Shown: positions 1 to 9,240 of the stretch, piece after piece | Numbering within the stretch: position 1 is the stretch's first letter | How the letters are laid out: the number at the start of each line of letters is the position of its first letter | NCBI RefSeq assembly: GCF_014205295.1 | Contig: NZ_JACHNF010000001.1 | Location: 3,658,001 to 3,722,000 of the forward strand | Length of the DNA stretch: 64,000 nucleotides | Source: Kribbella solani | GTDB lineage: Bacteria; Actinomycetota; Actinomycetes; Propionibacteriales; Kribbellaceae | Reading direction: 5' to 3' | Made by a program: the position numbers and the translations under genes | The notes under the pieces: model-generated | What the model was told of the DNA's origin: nothing | The model's database searches: none | The model's input: only the letters and a program-made list of their open reading frames with translations

Positions 1-1298
1 AAGGCGCGTCCGGCGCCGAGACACTCGGCGGCTTCGCCAACGGTGACCTCTTCGGCCTGGCCAACGCCATCTGCGCCCTGATCGACGCGCCGGTCACGAT
101 CGAGGACCGCAGCGCCACCGTGCTCGCGTTCTCCGATCGTCAGGTCGAGGCCGACCACATCAGGATCGAGACGATCCTCGACCGGCGCGTACCTGACGTG
201 TACACCAGCGCCGACGAAGCACGCGGCGCCAACCAGGCGATCCAGCGGTCGGTCGGTCCGGTGTACCTGCAGCCGATCGACGTCGGTGACGACCGGCCGA
301 CACTGCCCCGGATCGTGGTGGCCGTTCGGGCCGGTGACGAGTTCCTGGGTACGATCTGGGCCGTCGTACGGGAGCCGCTCAGCCCGGACAAGAACCAGCT
401 GTTGCTCGACGCATCACGACTGGTTGCCCTGCACCTGTTGCAGATGCGCGCCGAAAACGACCTTGCCCAACGCGTACGCACCGATCTGGTGGCCGCGGCG
501 CTCCAAGCCGGCACCGCCGGGCGGGACGCGCTGCAGCGCCTCGGCCTCGCCGACCGGCCACTCGTCGTCGCGGCCGCCACCGCCCAGCGCGGAGCCGACT
601 CCGGCGCACTCGAAAAGCCCGACCTGCAGGCACACTCGGTCGCTCAGCTGCAGCGCACGGCGGCCGCGTTCTCGTTGCATCTGGCAATGTCCTGGCCGGG
701 CTCCGCGGTCGCGATCATGAACGGCCTCATCTACGCGATCGTTCCGCTGCAGCGCACCGAGCAGGCCGACCTCGCGCTCGACCGCACCTGCCAGCAGTTC
801 CTCCGCCAACGCGCGGCGAGTACGCCGTTGTTCATCGGGATCGGGCGGATGTCCATGAGCCCCGAGGAACTGTTGCGGTCGCGGGTGGACGCCGAGCGTA
901 CGGCGCGGCTGCTGTCATCCGGGATCGACGGCCGTACGGTCGCGCGATCCGTCGACGTAGAGGTCGAGTCGATGCTCTCCGAACTGCGCCACCTCGCGGC
1001 AGCCGACGGACGCGGGCCAACCGGCGCGTACGCCCGGCTCCTCGAACACGACGCGACGCGCAAGACCACGACGATCGAAACCCTCCAGGTGTGGCTGAAC
1101 GCCAACGCCGACATCACCAAGGCAGCCGCGGCCAGCCACGTACACCCGAACACCTTTCGCTACCGACTCAAGCGACTCGGCGAGATCGGCAGATTCGACC
1201 TGGAAGACGCCGACGAACGCTTCGCCCTGTCCTTCCAGCTCCGCCTCTTCCCACCCACGGACTTCCCCCAACGCCCACCCGACGCCGACACTCACTGA
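1..1298 (+). CDS. PucR/CdaR-type transcriptional regulator (5' partial)
   Basis: The frame is open from the window edge, so the true start lies upstream and the visible GTG at 120 is only internal. About 432 residues are present. The C-terminus carries the helix-turn-helix typical of PucR and CdaR proteins: a stretch with ETLQVWLNANADITKAA followed by HVHPNTFRYRLKRL just before the end. The middle resembles the GGDEF-like/PucR linker region. Such proteins usually activate purine, amino-acid or sugar-acid catabolic genes, but the target cannot be told because the upstream neighbour is outside the window. It converges on the PaiB-like gene with a 42-bp gap. Family assignment is firm; function is unknown. 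Confidence 0.85.
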   Translation, partial: GASGAETLGGFANGDLFGLANAICALIDAPVTIEDRSATVLAFSDRQVEADHIRIETILDRRVPDVYTSADEARGANQAIQRSVGPVYLQPIDVGDDRPTLPRIVVAVRAGDEFLGTIWAVVREPLSPDKNQLLLDASRLVALHLLQMRAENDLAQRVRTDLVAAALQAGTAGRDALQRLGLADRPLVVAAATAQRGADSGALEKPDLQAHSVAQLQRTAAAFSLHLAMSWPGSAVAIMNGLIYAIVPLQRTEQADLALDRTCQQFLRQRAASTPLFIGIGRMSMSPEELLRSRVDAERTARLLSSGIDGRTVARSVDVEVESMLSELRHLAAADGRGPTGAYARLLEHDATRKTTTIETLQVWLNANADITKAAAASHVHPNTFRYRLKRLGEIGRFDLEDADERFALSFQLRLFPPTDFPQRPPDADTH

Positions 1299-1340
1299 CC
1301 CGTCCCCCGCGGACGCGAATGACCGTCGGCGTCGCTCGGC

Positions 1341-2048
1341 TCACCGGCCGGCGTCGTCGCGGGGATGACCGGCGGCGTCGAACCTGGCGTGCATCAGATC
1401 ATGCACCTGACGATCCGCACTGGACGGCGACGCATCGAGAGCAGCTAGTACGCCCAACCGGTCGCCGGGCGTACGGTTCTGACTCAACTTCAGCTTCGCG
1501 GTGACCTTGTCGATGCGCACCGTGAAGGCCTGCAGCTCAGGCAGCAACTCGGTAATCCGCTCCCGAGCCCACCCATCCGGCACCCACCGACCACCCTCAC
1601 GCGCCTGCTCGTGATCGCCGTTGCCAGCCTCGCGATCGCCGTTGCCGGGCTTGCGGGCCCGCTCGTGGTCGGCGGTCAGCCGCATCAGGTGCGCGCGGAC
1701 GGCGTCGGGATCATCCATCGGCACACACGTCCCACGAATCTCGATCGCCACGAAGTTGTACGTCGGCAACCCGCGGTCGGCGTACCAACCAGGACTGACA
1801 TAAACCGCCGGCCCAACCACACTCACCAACAACCGCGCCCCCGACCGAACCGATTCCGCAAACGGATCAGCCCCCGCGACATGCGCCACCAACTCACGTA
1901 CACCATCGGCATCACGCCGTACCTGAACCGGCACATGAGCGATCCGCAGCTCCGGCACATCCGTCACAAGCGTCGCAAACGGATGCACCTCGACAAGCCG
2001 ATACACCTCATCCAGGTCCGGCTCGAGGTAGTCGGGATCGACGTACAT
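1341..2048 (-). CDS. PaiB-like FMN-binding negative transcriptional regulator
   Basis: A 235-aa protein beginning MYVDPDYLEPDL. The split-barrel flavin-binding fold of the PaiB family is recognisable from HPFATLVTD, the PVQV region, ADPFAES and the SPGWYADRGLPTYNFVAI motif. The open frame runs further upstream to 2180, but those residues are low-complexity Gly/Arg/Val from a G-rich strand. The ATG at 2048 has a GGAG-like ribosome site and matches the usual N-terminus. A Gly/Asn/Glu/Arg-rich insert (residues about 143-158) interrupts the C-terminal third. PaiB proteins are linked to repression of protease and sporulation genes in Bacillus; in actinobacteria they are often of unknown role. Confidence 0.85.
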   Translation of the reverse strand: MYVDPDYLEPDLDEVYRLVEVHPFATLVTDVPELRIAHVPVQVRRDADGVRELVAHVAGADPFAESVRSGARLLVSVVGPAVYVSPGWYADRGLPTYNFVAIEIRGTCVPMDDPDAVRAHLMRLTADHERARKPGNGDREAGNGDHEQAREGGRWVPDGWARERITELLPELQAFTVRIDKVTAKLKLSQNRTPGDRLGVLAALDASPSSADRQVHDLMHARFDAAGHPRDDAGR

Positions 2049-2356
2049 AAAGGCTCCATTCACTTCACGACAACACGGCTCCACGGGGCGCCACCCAACC
2101 CGGCTCCATCGCCGACCAGCCCGCCCGTCGCCACCGACACCGCCGACCAGCCACCCCACCCCCGATCCTGCCCGCCCCACCCCCCCACCCGCCTCGTCCC
2201 CCCCAACAACTTTCCAACCCCACTTCCGTCCAACTCACCACCCGACCAGGCAAGCCCCGGCAACGGCGGGTTCTCCACCCTTGTTGTGGGTTCTCTACTG
2301 GTATGCGGGTGGAGAACCCACAACAAGAGTGGACAGGCGGGTCGGACCCCCAAGCT
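2049..2356. other. 308-bp intergenic region with G-rich strand and structured repeat
   Basis: No gene is supported here. Positions 2129-2229 are C-rich on the plus strand, giving long G-runs on the minus strand, which is the transcript sense for the flanking genes. Positions 2268-2327 hold the inverted repeat listed separately. The region lies between the start of the PaiB-like gene and the end of the hypothetical gene upstream of it, both on the minus strand. Confidence 0.6.
2280..2327. repeat. Intergenic inverted repeat, element A
   Basis: Perfect 16-bp arms (CTTGTTGTGGGTTCTC at 2280-2295 and its complement at 2312-2327) enclose a 16-nt loop. A further copy of the motif, GGGTTCTCCACCC, sits just before it at 2268-2280. 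It could terminate the minus-strand hypothetical gene but has no T-run. Its 2289-2319 core resembles the core of element C at 49523-49553 (20 of 31 positions by eye). Confidence 0.75.
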
Positions 2357-2806
2357 TCAGCGCGTGGCTGCCGGTCCCTCGCGGTGGTTCTGAGCCGGCG
2401 GCCGCACCGCCGACTGGCCGGTCGGGGCCGCGGGTTGTGAGCCAGGTGGTGCGATGCCTTCGACAACGAAGGTCCGGTAGAGGCTCGCCACGTCCCACGC
2501 CGCAGGATCCGCGTCGACTGGACCAGTCGGAGGAGGATTGGGGTTTGGACCCGGATCAGGCCCACCTTCGCGCCGGTCCATCGGTAGTCTCGCGACCACC
2601 ACCGGCTGCCGCGGCAACACCGCGACCTCCTCATGATGATGCTCATCGCCATGACCGGTCAGCTGGCTGACCGCGGGCATCGCGGCAGCCGCGATGTCGT
2701 CACCCGGACACACCACGAACGCCGCCGCCCGGATCGCGACCGCACCCGCCTTCAGCCCAATCGCCCTAACCCGCTTGGCCTTCCCACTCTGCAACCGCTC
2801 CGTCAA
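2357..2806 (-). CDS. Hypothetical protein with His clusters
   Basis: A 149-aa product that I do not recognise. The N-terminal third is basic and alanine-rich, followed by GHGDEHHHEE (about residues 51-60) and a proline-rich C-terminal half with a short ordered-looking segment (AAWDVASLYRTFVVEGIAPP). TTG at 2806 is the only conventional start in frame and has GGAG about 7 nt upstream. The frame stays open to 2942, and those 45 codons encode a Gly/His repeat, so a non-standard start or a lost start codon is possible. The His content suggests metal binding, but this is inference. The upstream neighbour is the broken ArsR-type gene. Confidence 0.45.
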   Translation of the reverse strand: MTERLQSGKAKRVRAIGLKAGAVAIRAAAFVVCPGDDIAAAAMPAVSQLTGHGDEHHHEEVAVLPRQPVVVARLPMDRREGGPDPGPNPNPPPTGPVDADPAAWDVASLYRTFVVEGIAPPGSQPAAPTGQSAVRPPAQNHREGPAATR

Positions 2807-2989
2807 CCGAAGCTCCGCCCGCCCAAGCCACCGCGCCGCCGCCCCATGCTCATGCGCGTGCTCATGCCCGTGACCATGCCCATGCCCGTGCCCCTGGTCA
2901 CCGTGAAGTTCATGCTGGCTGGAAATCTGTCCGTCCCTTCGTCAGTCCAGCCACCTTACCAAACACGAAAACCATTTCCATTAACTTGG

Positions 2990-3849
2990 TCAGCCGCCGC
3001 GGAGTGTACGGCCGAGGGTGGTGAGGGTGTGGCGGACTGACTGGCCGGTGCGGGTGGTGGTGAGAAGGCCGGCTTCGCGGAGTACTTTTGTGTGCTGGCT
3101 GACTGCCCCGGGGGTGAGGTTCAACCGGCGGGCGAGGGTCTGCGTCGACGTAGCGATGTCCAGTTCGGCGAGGATGTTCGCACGTGAGCGGCCGATCAGG
3201 TTCGCGAGTTCATCGAGGCCGGCGGCGGCAGTACCCGCCAGCGCAGCCGTCTCGCTGCGCACTGCAGGACATACCAGCGTCGGCGTCAGCTCGCCGTCGA
3301 TCAGCGTGATCGGCCGGCCGTAGTTGAAGTACACGGGCACGATCACCAGTCCACGGCCCGCCAACCACAGATCCAGCTCACACCCGTAGTCCGCCTCCAG
3401 CACCGGGTACTGCCAGCGCACGGACGGATGCAGATCATCGAGCAGCGCCCCGACACCACCAGCCACCAGGCTCGCCGCGTAGCACGCTCGCGCCTTCTCG
3501 AACCCTTGCGGTACGTCCGCGTCAGATCAGCCTGAACCACCGGCTTCGGTAACGCCAGCATGCTGTCGAAATGCGCCTGCGGGTCCGGCTCGTCGAGGTT
3601 CGGTGTGAGCAGGTCCGCGAAGTTCCCCGCCAGCGGAACTACCGAACACGCGGCCTGCAGACTCAACGCCCCGCCGGACTGTTCCCGGGCCCGGCGCAGC
3701 ACGCGGTCCCGCCAGCCACGGAAGCGCAGCGGGAGCTCCGGCTGCTGCAGGCTGTTGATGCTGAGCACCAGCTCCCAGAGCGGATGCGGCGACCCGGCGA
3801 CCCGTACCTTGAGGAGATCTTCAGGCGTGAAGTGAATCCGCAATACCAC
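2990..3849 (-). pseudogene. ArsR-type winged-helix regulator (DUF5937-like), frameshifted
   Basis: Two frames together make one regulator. The first (from GTG at 3849, GGGGAG 9 nt upstream) encodes an N-terminal half with RIHFTPEDLLKVRVA and HPLWELVLSI, typical of DUF5937 ArsR-like proteins. Homology is lost after ADLTRTY near 3510-3530. The second frame, closed upstream by a TGA at 3527-3529, continues with GFEKARACYAASLVAGGVG, LDDLHPSVRWQYPVLE and a C-terminal helix-turn-helix (TQTLARRLNLTPGAVSQHTK). The junction also looks shorter than in intact relatives, so a small deletion plus frameshift is likely. Sequencing error is the alternative. If the gene is broken, its targets may be constitutively expressed. 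Confidence 0.7.
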
Positions 3850-3887
3850 GGCGCCGACTCCCCTCACTCATGTCGTCACTCTAGGTT

Positions 3888-3901
3888 ACCTCCCTTGAGG
3901 T
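3888..3901. promoter_or_regulatory. Putative operator upstream of the ArsR-type gene
   Basis: ACCTC-CCTT-GAGGT, a perfect 5-bp inverted repeat with a 4-bp spacer, lies 39 bp upstream of the GTG start of the ArsR-type regulator, where an autoregulatory ArsR operator is expected. A further GAGG follows directly. Position and symmetry are the only evidence. Confidence 0.45.
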
Positions 3902-3906
3902 GAGGT

Positions 3907-4488
3907 TTAACCCGCGTCGTCGCGAAGTTCGGAGCGCAGCTCCTCGATCTCGGCATTCACTTCGGCCCATCGCCGGGCCACCGCCGCCCACTGCTCCGGC
4001 GGGTTCTGCCCGGCCCGGTACCCGCGCCGCTTCAGCTCCTCGTACTCCGGCCGGAGCAGGTTCCGCTCATCGCGAAGACTCGCCAGCGTCAGTGCCGCCT
4101 CAACCCGCCGCAGGTCGTACTTCCGCGCCGAACGCACCCCGCCCGAACCAGTCGCCTCGGCATGCAGGCGCTTCGCCTTGATCACCGACGTGATCGCGAC
4201 GAGCACCAGCACACCGGCAAGCGCCAGCTCGAAGTACGCGACCCGATGCGCATCCGCCAGCTTGTCCGCGAAGCTCACGATGTCGCCAGTGCCATCACGC
4301 TGACAACCAAAGCCGACCGACGGCATCAACGTACGACCACATCGCGGCTGGTACCCGGGCCGCAATCTCCGTACGCCGGCCACGACAAGCCACGCCGCCA
4401 GCACCGCACAAACCACCGCCCGAACCACCAACGCCCGCGGCCACACCCGACGCTGGTACTGCCCCTGGCTGACACTCGGCACAACCAC
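3907..4488 (-). CDS. Small membrane protein with C-terminal coiled coil
   Basis: A 193-aa hypothetical protein. Two membrane segments are visible (about residues 20-39, VVRAVVCAVLAAWLVVAG, and about 84-102, FELALAGVLVLVAITSVI), separated by a loop with two cysteines that would lie outside the membrane. The C-terminal 90 residues are charged and predicted helical (RRVEAALTLASLRDERN, EINAEIEELRSELR-like heptads), probably a cytoplasmic coiled coil. I recognise no family. It ends just upstream of the ArsR-type gene, and the two could be co-transcribed. Confidence 0.6.
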   Translation of the reverse strand: MVVPSVSQGQYQRRVWPRALVVRAVVCAVLAAWLVVAGVRRLRPGYQPRCGRTLMPSVGFGCQRDGTGDIVSFADKLADAHRVAYFELALAGVLVLVAITSVIKAKRLHAEATGSGGVRSARKYDLRRVEAALTLASLRDERNLLRPEYEELKRRGYRAGQNPPEQWAAVARRWAEVNAEIEELRSELRDDAG

Positions 4489-4659
4489 TCCCCAGCTCTT
4501 CTGGACACAGGTCGAGACAGTGTCAACCAGCCGACCGAGCCCCGCCAGAAGAATTCAGTCTGAGCTCAATTGCTCCCTCGGCCGGGTTCGGCGGTGGGCG
4601 GGCCTGACACGTCGTAGTCTCTGTTTGACAGTCGGTGCGACGGACGGGGAAACAGGCGA

Positions 4660-7600
4660 ATGCAGGTTGTGCTCACCGTGGTCGACCCCGCGCTCGGCGT
4701 ACGGGCGGATGTGCTTGTCAAGGCCGATGCCGATGCCTTGGTATCCGCAATCGTGCCGCAGCTTGTCGCGGCGGTCGGCGGACTGGCGTCACCGCCGGGA
4801 ACGGCCTCGGTGACGAGCTTGCACGGCGCCCGCGTACAACCCCCGATCTACGTCGGCGGTGCACTTGTCGATCCGGGCGCCACGATCGCCGGCTCGCCGC
4901 TGCGTGAAGGTTGCGTCGTCAGCCTCGGCGACTCCCGTGGCTGTCTGCCCCGAGAGCCGCAAGGGCTGATCGAGATCCGTGTCGTCAGTGGCCCGGGCGC
5001 CGGCGGCGTACACCGGCTGGGGATCGGAAGCTACACGATCGGAACCACTGCCGAGTCAGCCATTCGTCTCGCGGGAGCGGGCATCCCGGATTCGGTCGGT
5101 ACGGTGACCGTGACGACCGCCGGTGAAGTAACGCTTCGGTCCGACGTCCCCGGCTCCGCGCCGGCGCCGGACCGGCCGCACGATCCCGCCGCGGGCCCGA
5201 TCGTGCTCCCTGGCGACGGCAAAGCAGTCGAAATGCTGCAACCTGGCCATCGAGCAGCGTTGCTTGAGGTAGATCGTCGCCCGCAGTCCGATACGAACAA
5301 ATGGTCCGGCCGTGCCTGGGCCCCAGGTTCGCAGCTGACAATTGGCCCGGTCGTCCTTGAGCTCGCGGCCGTCCAGCCTCCGGACGCCTCACTGTCCGCC
5401 AGCCCCAATGGCGGAATCCTCGATTTCAACCGCCCACCACGGCTCCTGCCACCACCGCGGCTGACCGAGTTCAACCTGCCGGCCGAGCCCGAGAAGCCGC
5501 GCCGGCAGAGCTTCCCGCTGATGATGATGGCCCTGCCGCTGGTCGCGTCGGTCGCGATGGCGGTGTTCCTGCGGCAGCCAGGCATGCTCCTCTTCGGTCT
5601 GCTCTCGCCGCTCCTCTACATCGGCCAGTACTTCCAGAGCCGCCGCGAAGGCAAAACGAGTTACAAGCAGCAGCTGGCTGAGTACCGGGACCGGAAACGC
5701 CGGATCGAAGCAGCAGCCATGGACGCGTTGGCCGACGAGCGCGAGGCCCGCCGGCGTGACGTACCAGATGCGGCGAGCCTGCTGCTGTTCGCGACGGGCC
5801 CACGCTCCCGGCTCTGGGAACGTCGCCCGACCGATCCGGACTGGCTGGAGCTCCGGCTCGGTACGGCGGACCTGGCCAGCGAGGTTGTGGTCGAGGACGC
5901 GACTCAGGACAGCCACGTACGGCGGCGTACCTGGACTGCTCCGGACGTACCGGCGACCGTCCCCCTGGCATCCGTGGGAGTCCTGGGGATCGCCGCGCCG
6001 AACGGCGACTCGCAGCGCCTCGGCGCCTGGCTGACCGGGCAACTTGCGACGTTGCACGGCCCGCAAACGCTACGCCTGATGGTCCTTTGCCCGCCGGACT
6101 CGGCCGCGGACTGGGCCTGGACGCGTTGGCTGCCGCATCTGCGCGGCGGCGAGGACGACGGGTACCTCGATGCCGTGGGCAACGATGACGAGACCACGAT
6201 CCGGCGGATCGCCGAGCTCACCGCGCTCGTCGAGGCCCGGCGCAAATCACTCGGCAATGCCGGCTCCGAACCGCCCGCGTTCGCGAAGCAGCTCGTGGTC
6301 GTCATGGACGGCGCCCGCCGCCTTCGGCTGCTACCCGGAGTGGTGGCGCTCCTGCGCGACGGTCCGTCGGTCGGCGTCCGGTTCATCTGTCTGGACGCCG
6401 ACGAGCGTCAGCTCCCCGACGAAGCTCAGGCGGTAGTCACCCCGCACGGCTCGTGGTGGCGCCTTCGCCGTACGGGCGCGCGCCCGATCGACGGCATCCG
6501 GGCCGATCTGGTCACTTCGCAATGGCTTGATCGACTGGCGAGATCCCTCTCCCCGATCAGAGACGTCTCCGGCGGCGAGGGCGGCGCCGCGCTACCCGAC
6601 GGCAGCCGGCTCTTGTCGGTGCTGGGCATGGACCCACCCGGTCCGGAACAGATCGCCGCGCTCTGGAAAGTGCGCGGGCGTACGACCCAGGCGCTGCTCG
6701 GCGAGGGTATCGACGGCAACTTCGTCGTCGACATCGTTCGGGACGGACCGCACGGCCTGGTCGCGGGCACCACCGGCGCCGGTAAGTCCGAGCTGCTGCA
6801 GACCCTGATCGCTTCGCTTGCCATCGGCAACCGTCCGGACGAGATGAACTTCGTTCTCGTCGACTACAAGGGCGGTGCGGCCTTCAAGGACTGCAACCAC
6901 CTTCCGCACACGGTCGGCATGGTCACCGATCTGGACGGCCACCTGACCACGCGCGCACTGGCGTCGCTGGCCGCCGAGCTCCATCGCCGTGAACGTCAGC
7001 TGAAGGCGGCCGACGCGAAGGACATCGAGGAGTACCTGGAGCGAATGGCGCCGGGCGACGAGCCGATGCCGAGGCTGCTGATCGTCATCGACGAGTTCGC
7101 CGCCATGGTCACCGAACTCCCGGACTTCGTCACCGGCATCGTCGACATCGCGCGTCGCGGGCGGTCGCTCGGCGTACACCTGATCCTGGCCACCCAACGG
7201 CCGGCGGGCGTGGTGACCAACGACATCAAGGCGAACACGAACCTGCGGATCGCCCTCCGGGTCACCGACGCCGGCGACAGTACGGACGTGATCGAGGCAC
7301 CGGACGCGGCCCGGATCGGCAAGTCGACGCCCGGTCGCGGGTACGCGCGGCTCGGCCACTCGTCGCTGGTGCCGTTCCAGACGTCCCGGGTCGGGGGCAG
7401 GCCACCGGCGCTCGTCGCGTCATCGGTGCTGGCGCGCGTCGCACCCTGGCACGAGCTCGGCCGGCCGGTCACGCTTGAAGCCGACTCGCACGATGACGAT
7501 CCGATGACGCCCACGGACCTGGCTGTTCTGGTCCGGAGTCTGCAGGAGTCCGCGCGCCTGACCGGCGTGGCGACGCCACCGAGCCCTTGGCTGCCGCCGT

Positions 7601-9168
7601 TGCCGCTTCGCGTCACGCTCGACCAGCTCGAGCCGGGCCAACTCGACGACGACGGCCGGGTGCCGCCGATTCCATTCGGTCTGTGCGACGTTCCGCATCA
7701 ACAAGCGCGTGCCACTGCCGCGTACGACCTGAACTCGCCCGGACCGTTCGGCATTGTCGGTACGCAGCGCAGCGGCCGCTCGGCCACGCTGCGCGCCATC
7801 GCCGCATCGATCGCGCGGCTCGCCGGGCCCAGCGACGTACACCTGTATGGCGTTGACTGCGGCAACAATGCGCTGCTCCCGCTGATCAACCTCCCGCATA
7901 CGGGTGCGGTGGTCGCGCGTGATCAGCTGGACCGGCTGATGCGCCTGACGGATCGGCTGAAGTCCGAGATCGGGCGGCGTCAGCAGCAGCTCGCGGCGAG
8001 TGGGTTCGCCGACATCGCGGAGCAGCGCCGCCGGTGTACTCCGGCCGATCGCCTGCCGTACCTCGTGATCCTTCTCGATCGGTGGGAGGCGTTCCGAGCG
8101 GCGTTCGAGCAGACCGCCGGCGGGCGGCTGTACGACGACTGGTTCCAGATCCTGCAGGAAGGCGCCGCCGTCGGTGTGAAGACGATCCTCACGGCCGACA
8201 AGTCGGTGCTGGCCGGACCGATCTCGACGCTGCTCGAGGACAAACTGATGCTCCGGATGGCTGATTCGGCGGACTTCCTGAACATCGGGATGGCGATCAA
8301 GGACGTACCGCAAACCTTCCCGCCGGGCCGTGGGTTCCGGGCCGAGGGCGGGCTCGAAACGCAGGTAGCGCTGCTGACCGACGACGACTCCGGCACCGCG
8401 CAGGTCGCGGCATTGCACGAGATCGCCGCGCGGTCCACGCCACTCGCCGAGATCCCCTTCGCGACCCGCCCGTTCCGGGTCGACCCGCTGCCGGTCACGA
8501 TCAGTACGACGGCGGCGCTGGCGCTCGGCCCGGCGGCACTCGGCGACTCCGAGATCCTGGCCGGCGTCGGCGGCGACACCCTCGGCCTCCGGGCGTTCGA
8601 CGCGCACGTACACGGGCCGGGAATTCTGGTCGCGGGCCCGACCCGGTCCGGCCGCAGTACTGCGCTCCTCACCCTGATCGAGTCGATGATCTCGCGCGGC
8701 CGGCAGGTCGTTGCCGTCGCCCCGAGGCGCAGCCCGCTGCTCGATCTCCCTGGTACCGAAGGCGTGGTCCGCGTTTTCGGAGCGGATGCCGACAGCAACG
8801 AACTCGCGGCCGTCCTCGACGGCCTGCGGACGCCGCACGCCCTGGTGATCGACGACCTGGAACTCATCGGCGAACACACGCCCCTCGCGGAGCTGATCGA
8901 GTCTCGCCTCGGCCAGTTCCGCGACACCGGCAACCTCGTCATCGCCGCCGGCACGACCGCCCAACTGAACAGCATGTACGTCGGGCCGGCCGCCGCCATC
9001 AAGCGATCACGTACCGGCCTGGTGCTCGCGGCCGAGAAGTACGACGATGCCGAAATCCTGGGCGTCATGCTCCCGACCGGCCTCCCCACCGGCTCCCCGC
9101 CCGGCCGCGCCATCATGATCACCACCGGCTCCTGGCAGCGCATCCAGGTCGCGACGCCGTCAGCGTAA
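4660..9168 (+). CDS. eccC: EccC/EssC-type type VII secretion ATPase (FHA-FtsK/SpoIIIE)
   Basis: A 1502-aa membrane ATPase that would power secretion of WXG100-type substrates. Residues 1-270 form ubiquitin/FHA-like N-terminal domains. Residues about 285-326 hold a pair of membrane helices. Three FtsK/SpoIIIE-like ATPase modules follow. Module 1 has an intact Walker A, GTTGAGKS at 703-710, and Walker B (LLIVIDEFAAM). Modules 2 and 3 have altered P-loops, GTQRSGRS near 1034 and GPTRSGRS near 1326, with Arg replacing the catalytic Lys. Only module 1 should therefore hydrolyse ATP well, as is common in this family. The ATG at 4660 follows a purine-rich site. EccB, EccD and mycosin are absent from the window, so this is an EccC-centred system like those of Streptomyces relatives. 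Confidence 0.93.
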   Translation: MQVVLTVVDPALGVRADVLVKADADALVSAIVPQLVAAVGGLASPPGTASVTSLHGARVQPPIYVGGALVDPGATIAGSPLREGCVVSLGDSRGCLPREPQGLIEIRVVSGPGAGGVHRLGIGSYTIGTTAESAIRLAGAGIPDSVGTVTVTTAGEVTLRSDVPGSAPAPDRPHDPAAGPIVLPGDGKAVEMLQPGHRAALLEVDRRPQSDTNKWSGRAWAPGSQLTIGPVVLELAAVQPPDASLSASPNGGILDFNRPPRLLPPPRLTEFNLPAEPEKPRRQSFPLMMMALPLVASVAMAVFLRQPGMLLFGLLSPLLYIGQYFQSRREGKTSYKQQLAEYRDRKRRIEAAAMDALADEREARRRDVPDAASLLLFATGPRSRLWERRPTDPDWLELRLGTADLASEVVVEDATQDSHVRRRTWTAPDVPATVPLASVGVLGIAAPNGDSQRLGAWLTGQLATLHGPQTLRLMVLCPPDSAADWAWTRWLPHLRGGEDDGYLDAVGNDDETTIRRIAELTALVEARRKSLGNAGSEPPAFAKQLVVVMDGARRLRLLPGVVALLRDGPSVGVRFICLDADERQLPDEAQAVVTPHGSWWRLRRTGARPIDGIRADLVTSQWLDRLARSLSPIRDVSGGEGGAALPDGSRLLSVLGMDPPGPEQIAALWKVRGRTTQALLGEGIDGNFVVDIVRDGPHGLVAGTTGAGKSELLQTLIASLAIGNRPDEMNFVLVDYKGGAAFKDCNHLPHTVGMVTDLDGHLTTRALASLAAELHRRERQLKAADAKDIEEYLERMAPGDEPMPRLLIVIDEFAAMVTELPDFVTGIVDIARRGRSLGVHLILATQRPAGVVTNDIKANTNLRIALRVTDAGDSTDVIEAPDAARIGKSTPGRGYARLGHSSLVPFQTSRVGGRPPALVASSVLARVAPWHELGRPVTLEADSHDDDPMTPTDLAVLVRSLQESARLTGVATPPSPWLPPLPLRVTLDQLEPGQLDDDGRVPPIPFGLCDVPHQQARATAAYDLNSPGPFGIVGTQRSGRSATLRAIAASIARLAGPSDVHLYGVDCGNNALLPLINLPHTGAVVARDQLDRLMRLTDRLKSEIGRRQQQLAASGFADIAEQRRRCTPADRLPYLVILLDRWEAFRAAFEQTAGGRLYDDWFQILQEGAAVGVKTILTADKSVLAGPISTLLEDKLMLRMADSADFLNIGMAIKDVPQTFPPGRGFRAEGGLETQVALLTDDDSGTAQVAALHEIAARSTPLAEIPFATRPFRVDPLPVTISTTAALALGPAALGDSEILAGVGGDTLGLRAFDAHVHGPGILVAGPTRSGRSTALLTLIESMISRGRQVVAVAPRRSPLLDLPGTEGVVRVFGADADSNELAAVLDGLRTPHALVIDDLELIGEHTPLAELIESRLGQFRDTGNLVIAAGTTAQLNSMYVGPAAAIKRSRTGLVLAAEKYDDAEILGVMLPTGLPTGSPPGRAIMITTGSWQRIQVATPSA

Positions 9169-9173
9169 CCCGG

Positions 9174-9205
9174 CGCCTGAGTTGCAGGTTCCTGCAACTC
9201 AGGCG
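9174..9205. promoter_or_regulatory. Palindrome TTGCAGGTTCCTGCAA, site 1
   Basis: Perfect 15-bp arms separated by TT, starting 5 bp after the eccC stop and ending 35 bp before the next start at 9241. The 16-bp core recurs at 15536-15551 (14 of 16 identical) and 24538-24553 (15 of 16), both in promoter regions of the same island. An operator is therefore more likely than a chance hairpin. It could also fold at the end of the eccC transcript. Confidence 0.65.
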
Positions 9206-9240
9206 GTAGCGGCCCGTAGCACTGTGTAGTGTGAGCCGAT

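Noticed and set aside
2803..2913. A 36-codon frame starting at ATG 2913 (MNFTVTRGTG)
   Set aside because: It arises from the Gly-His repeat read in another frame, has no good ribosome site and stops early.
4625..4630. TTGACA upstream of eccC as a -35 box
   Set aside because: No matching -10 hexamer 16-19 bp downstream; the spacing would put the transcript start at the start codon.
7420..8964. A 514-codon open frame antisense to eccC
   Set aside because: It is Arg/Glu-rich shadow coding caused by high GC in the third codon position; eccC has clear domains on the plus strand.
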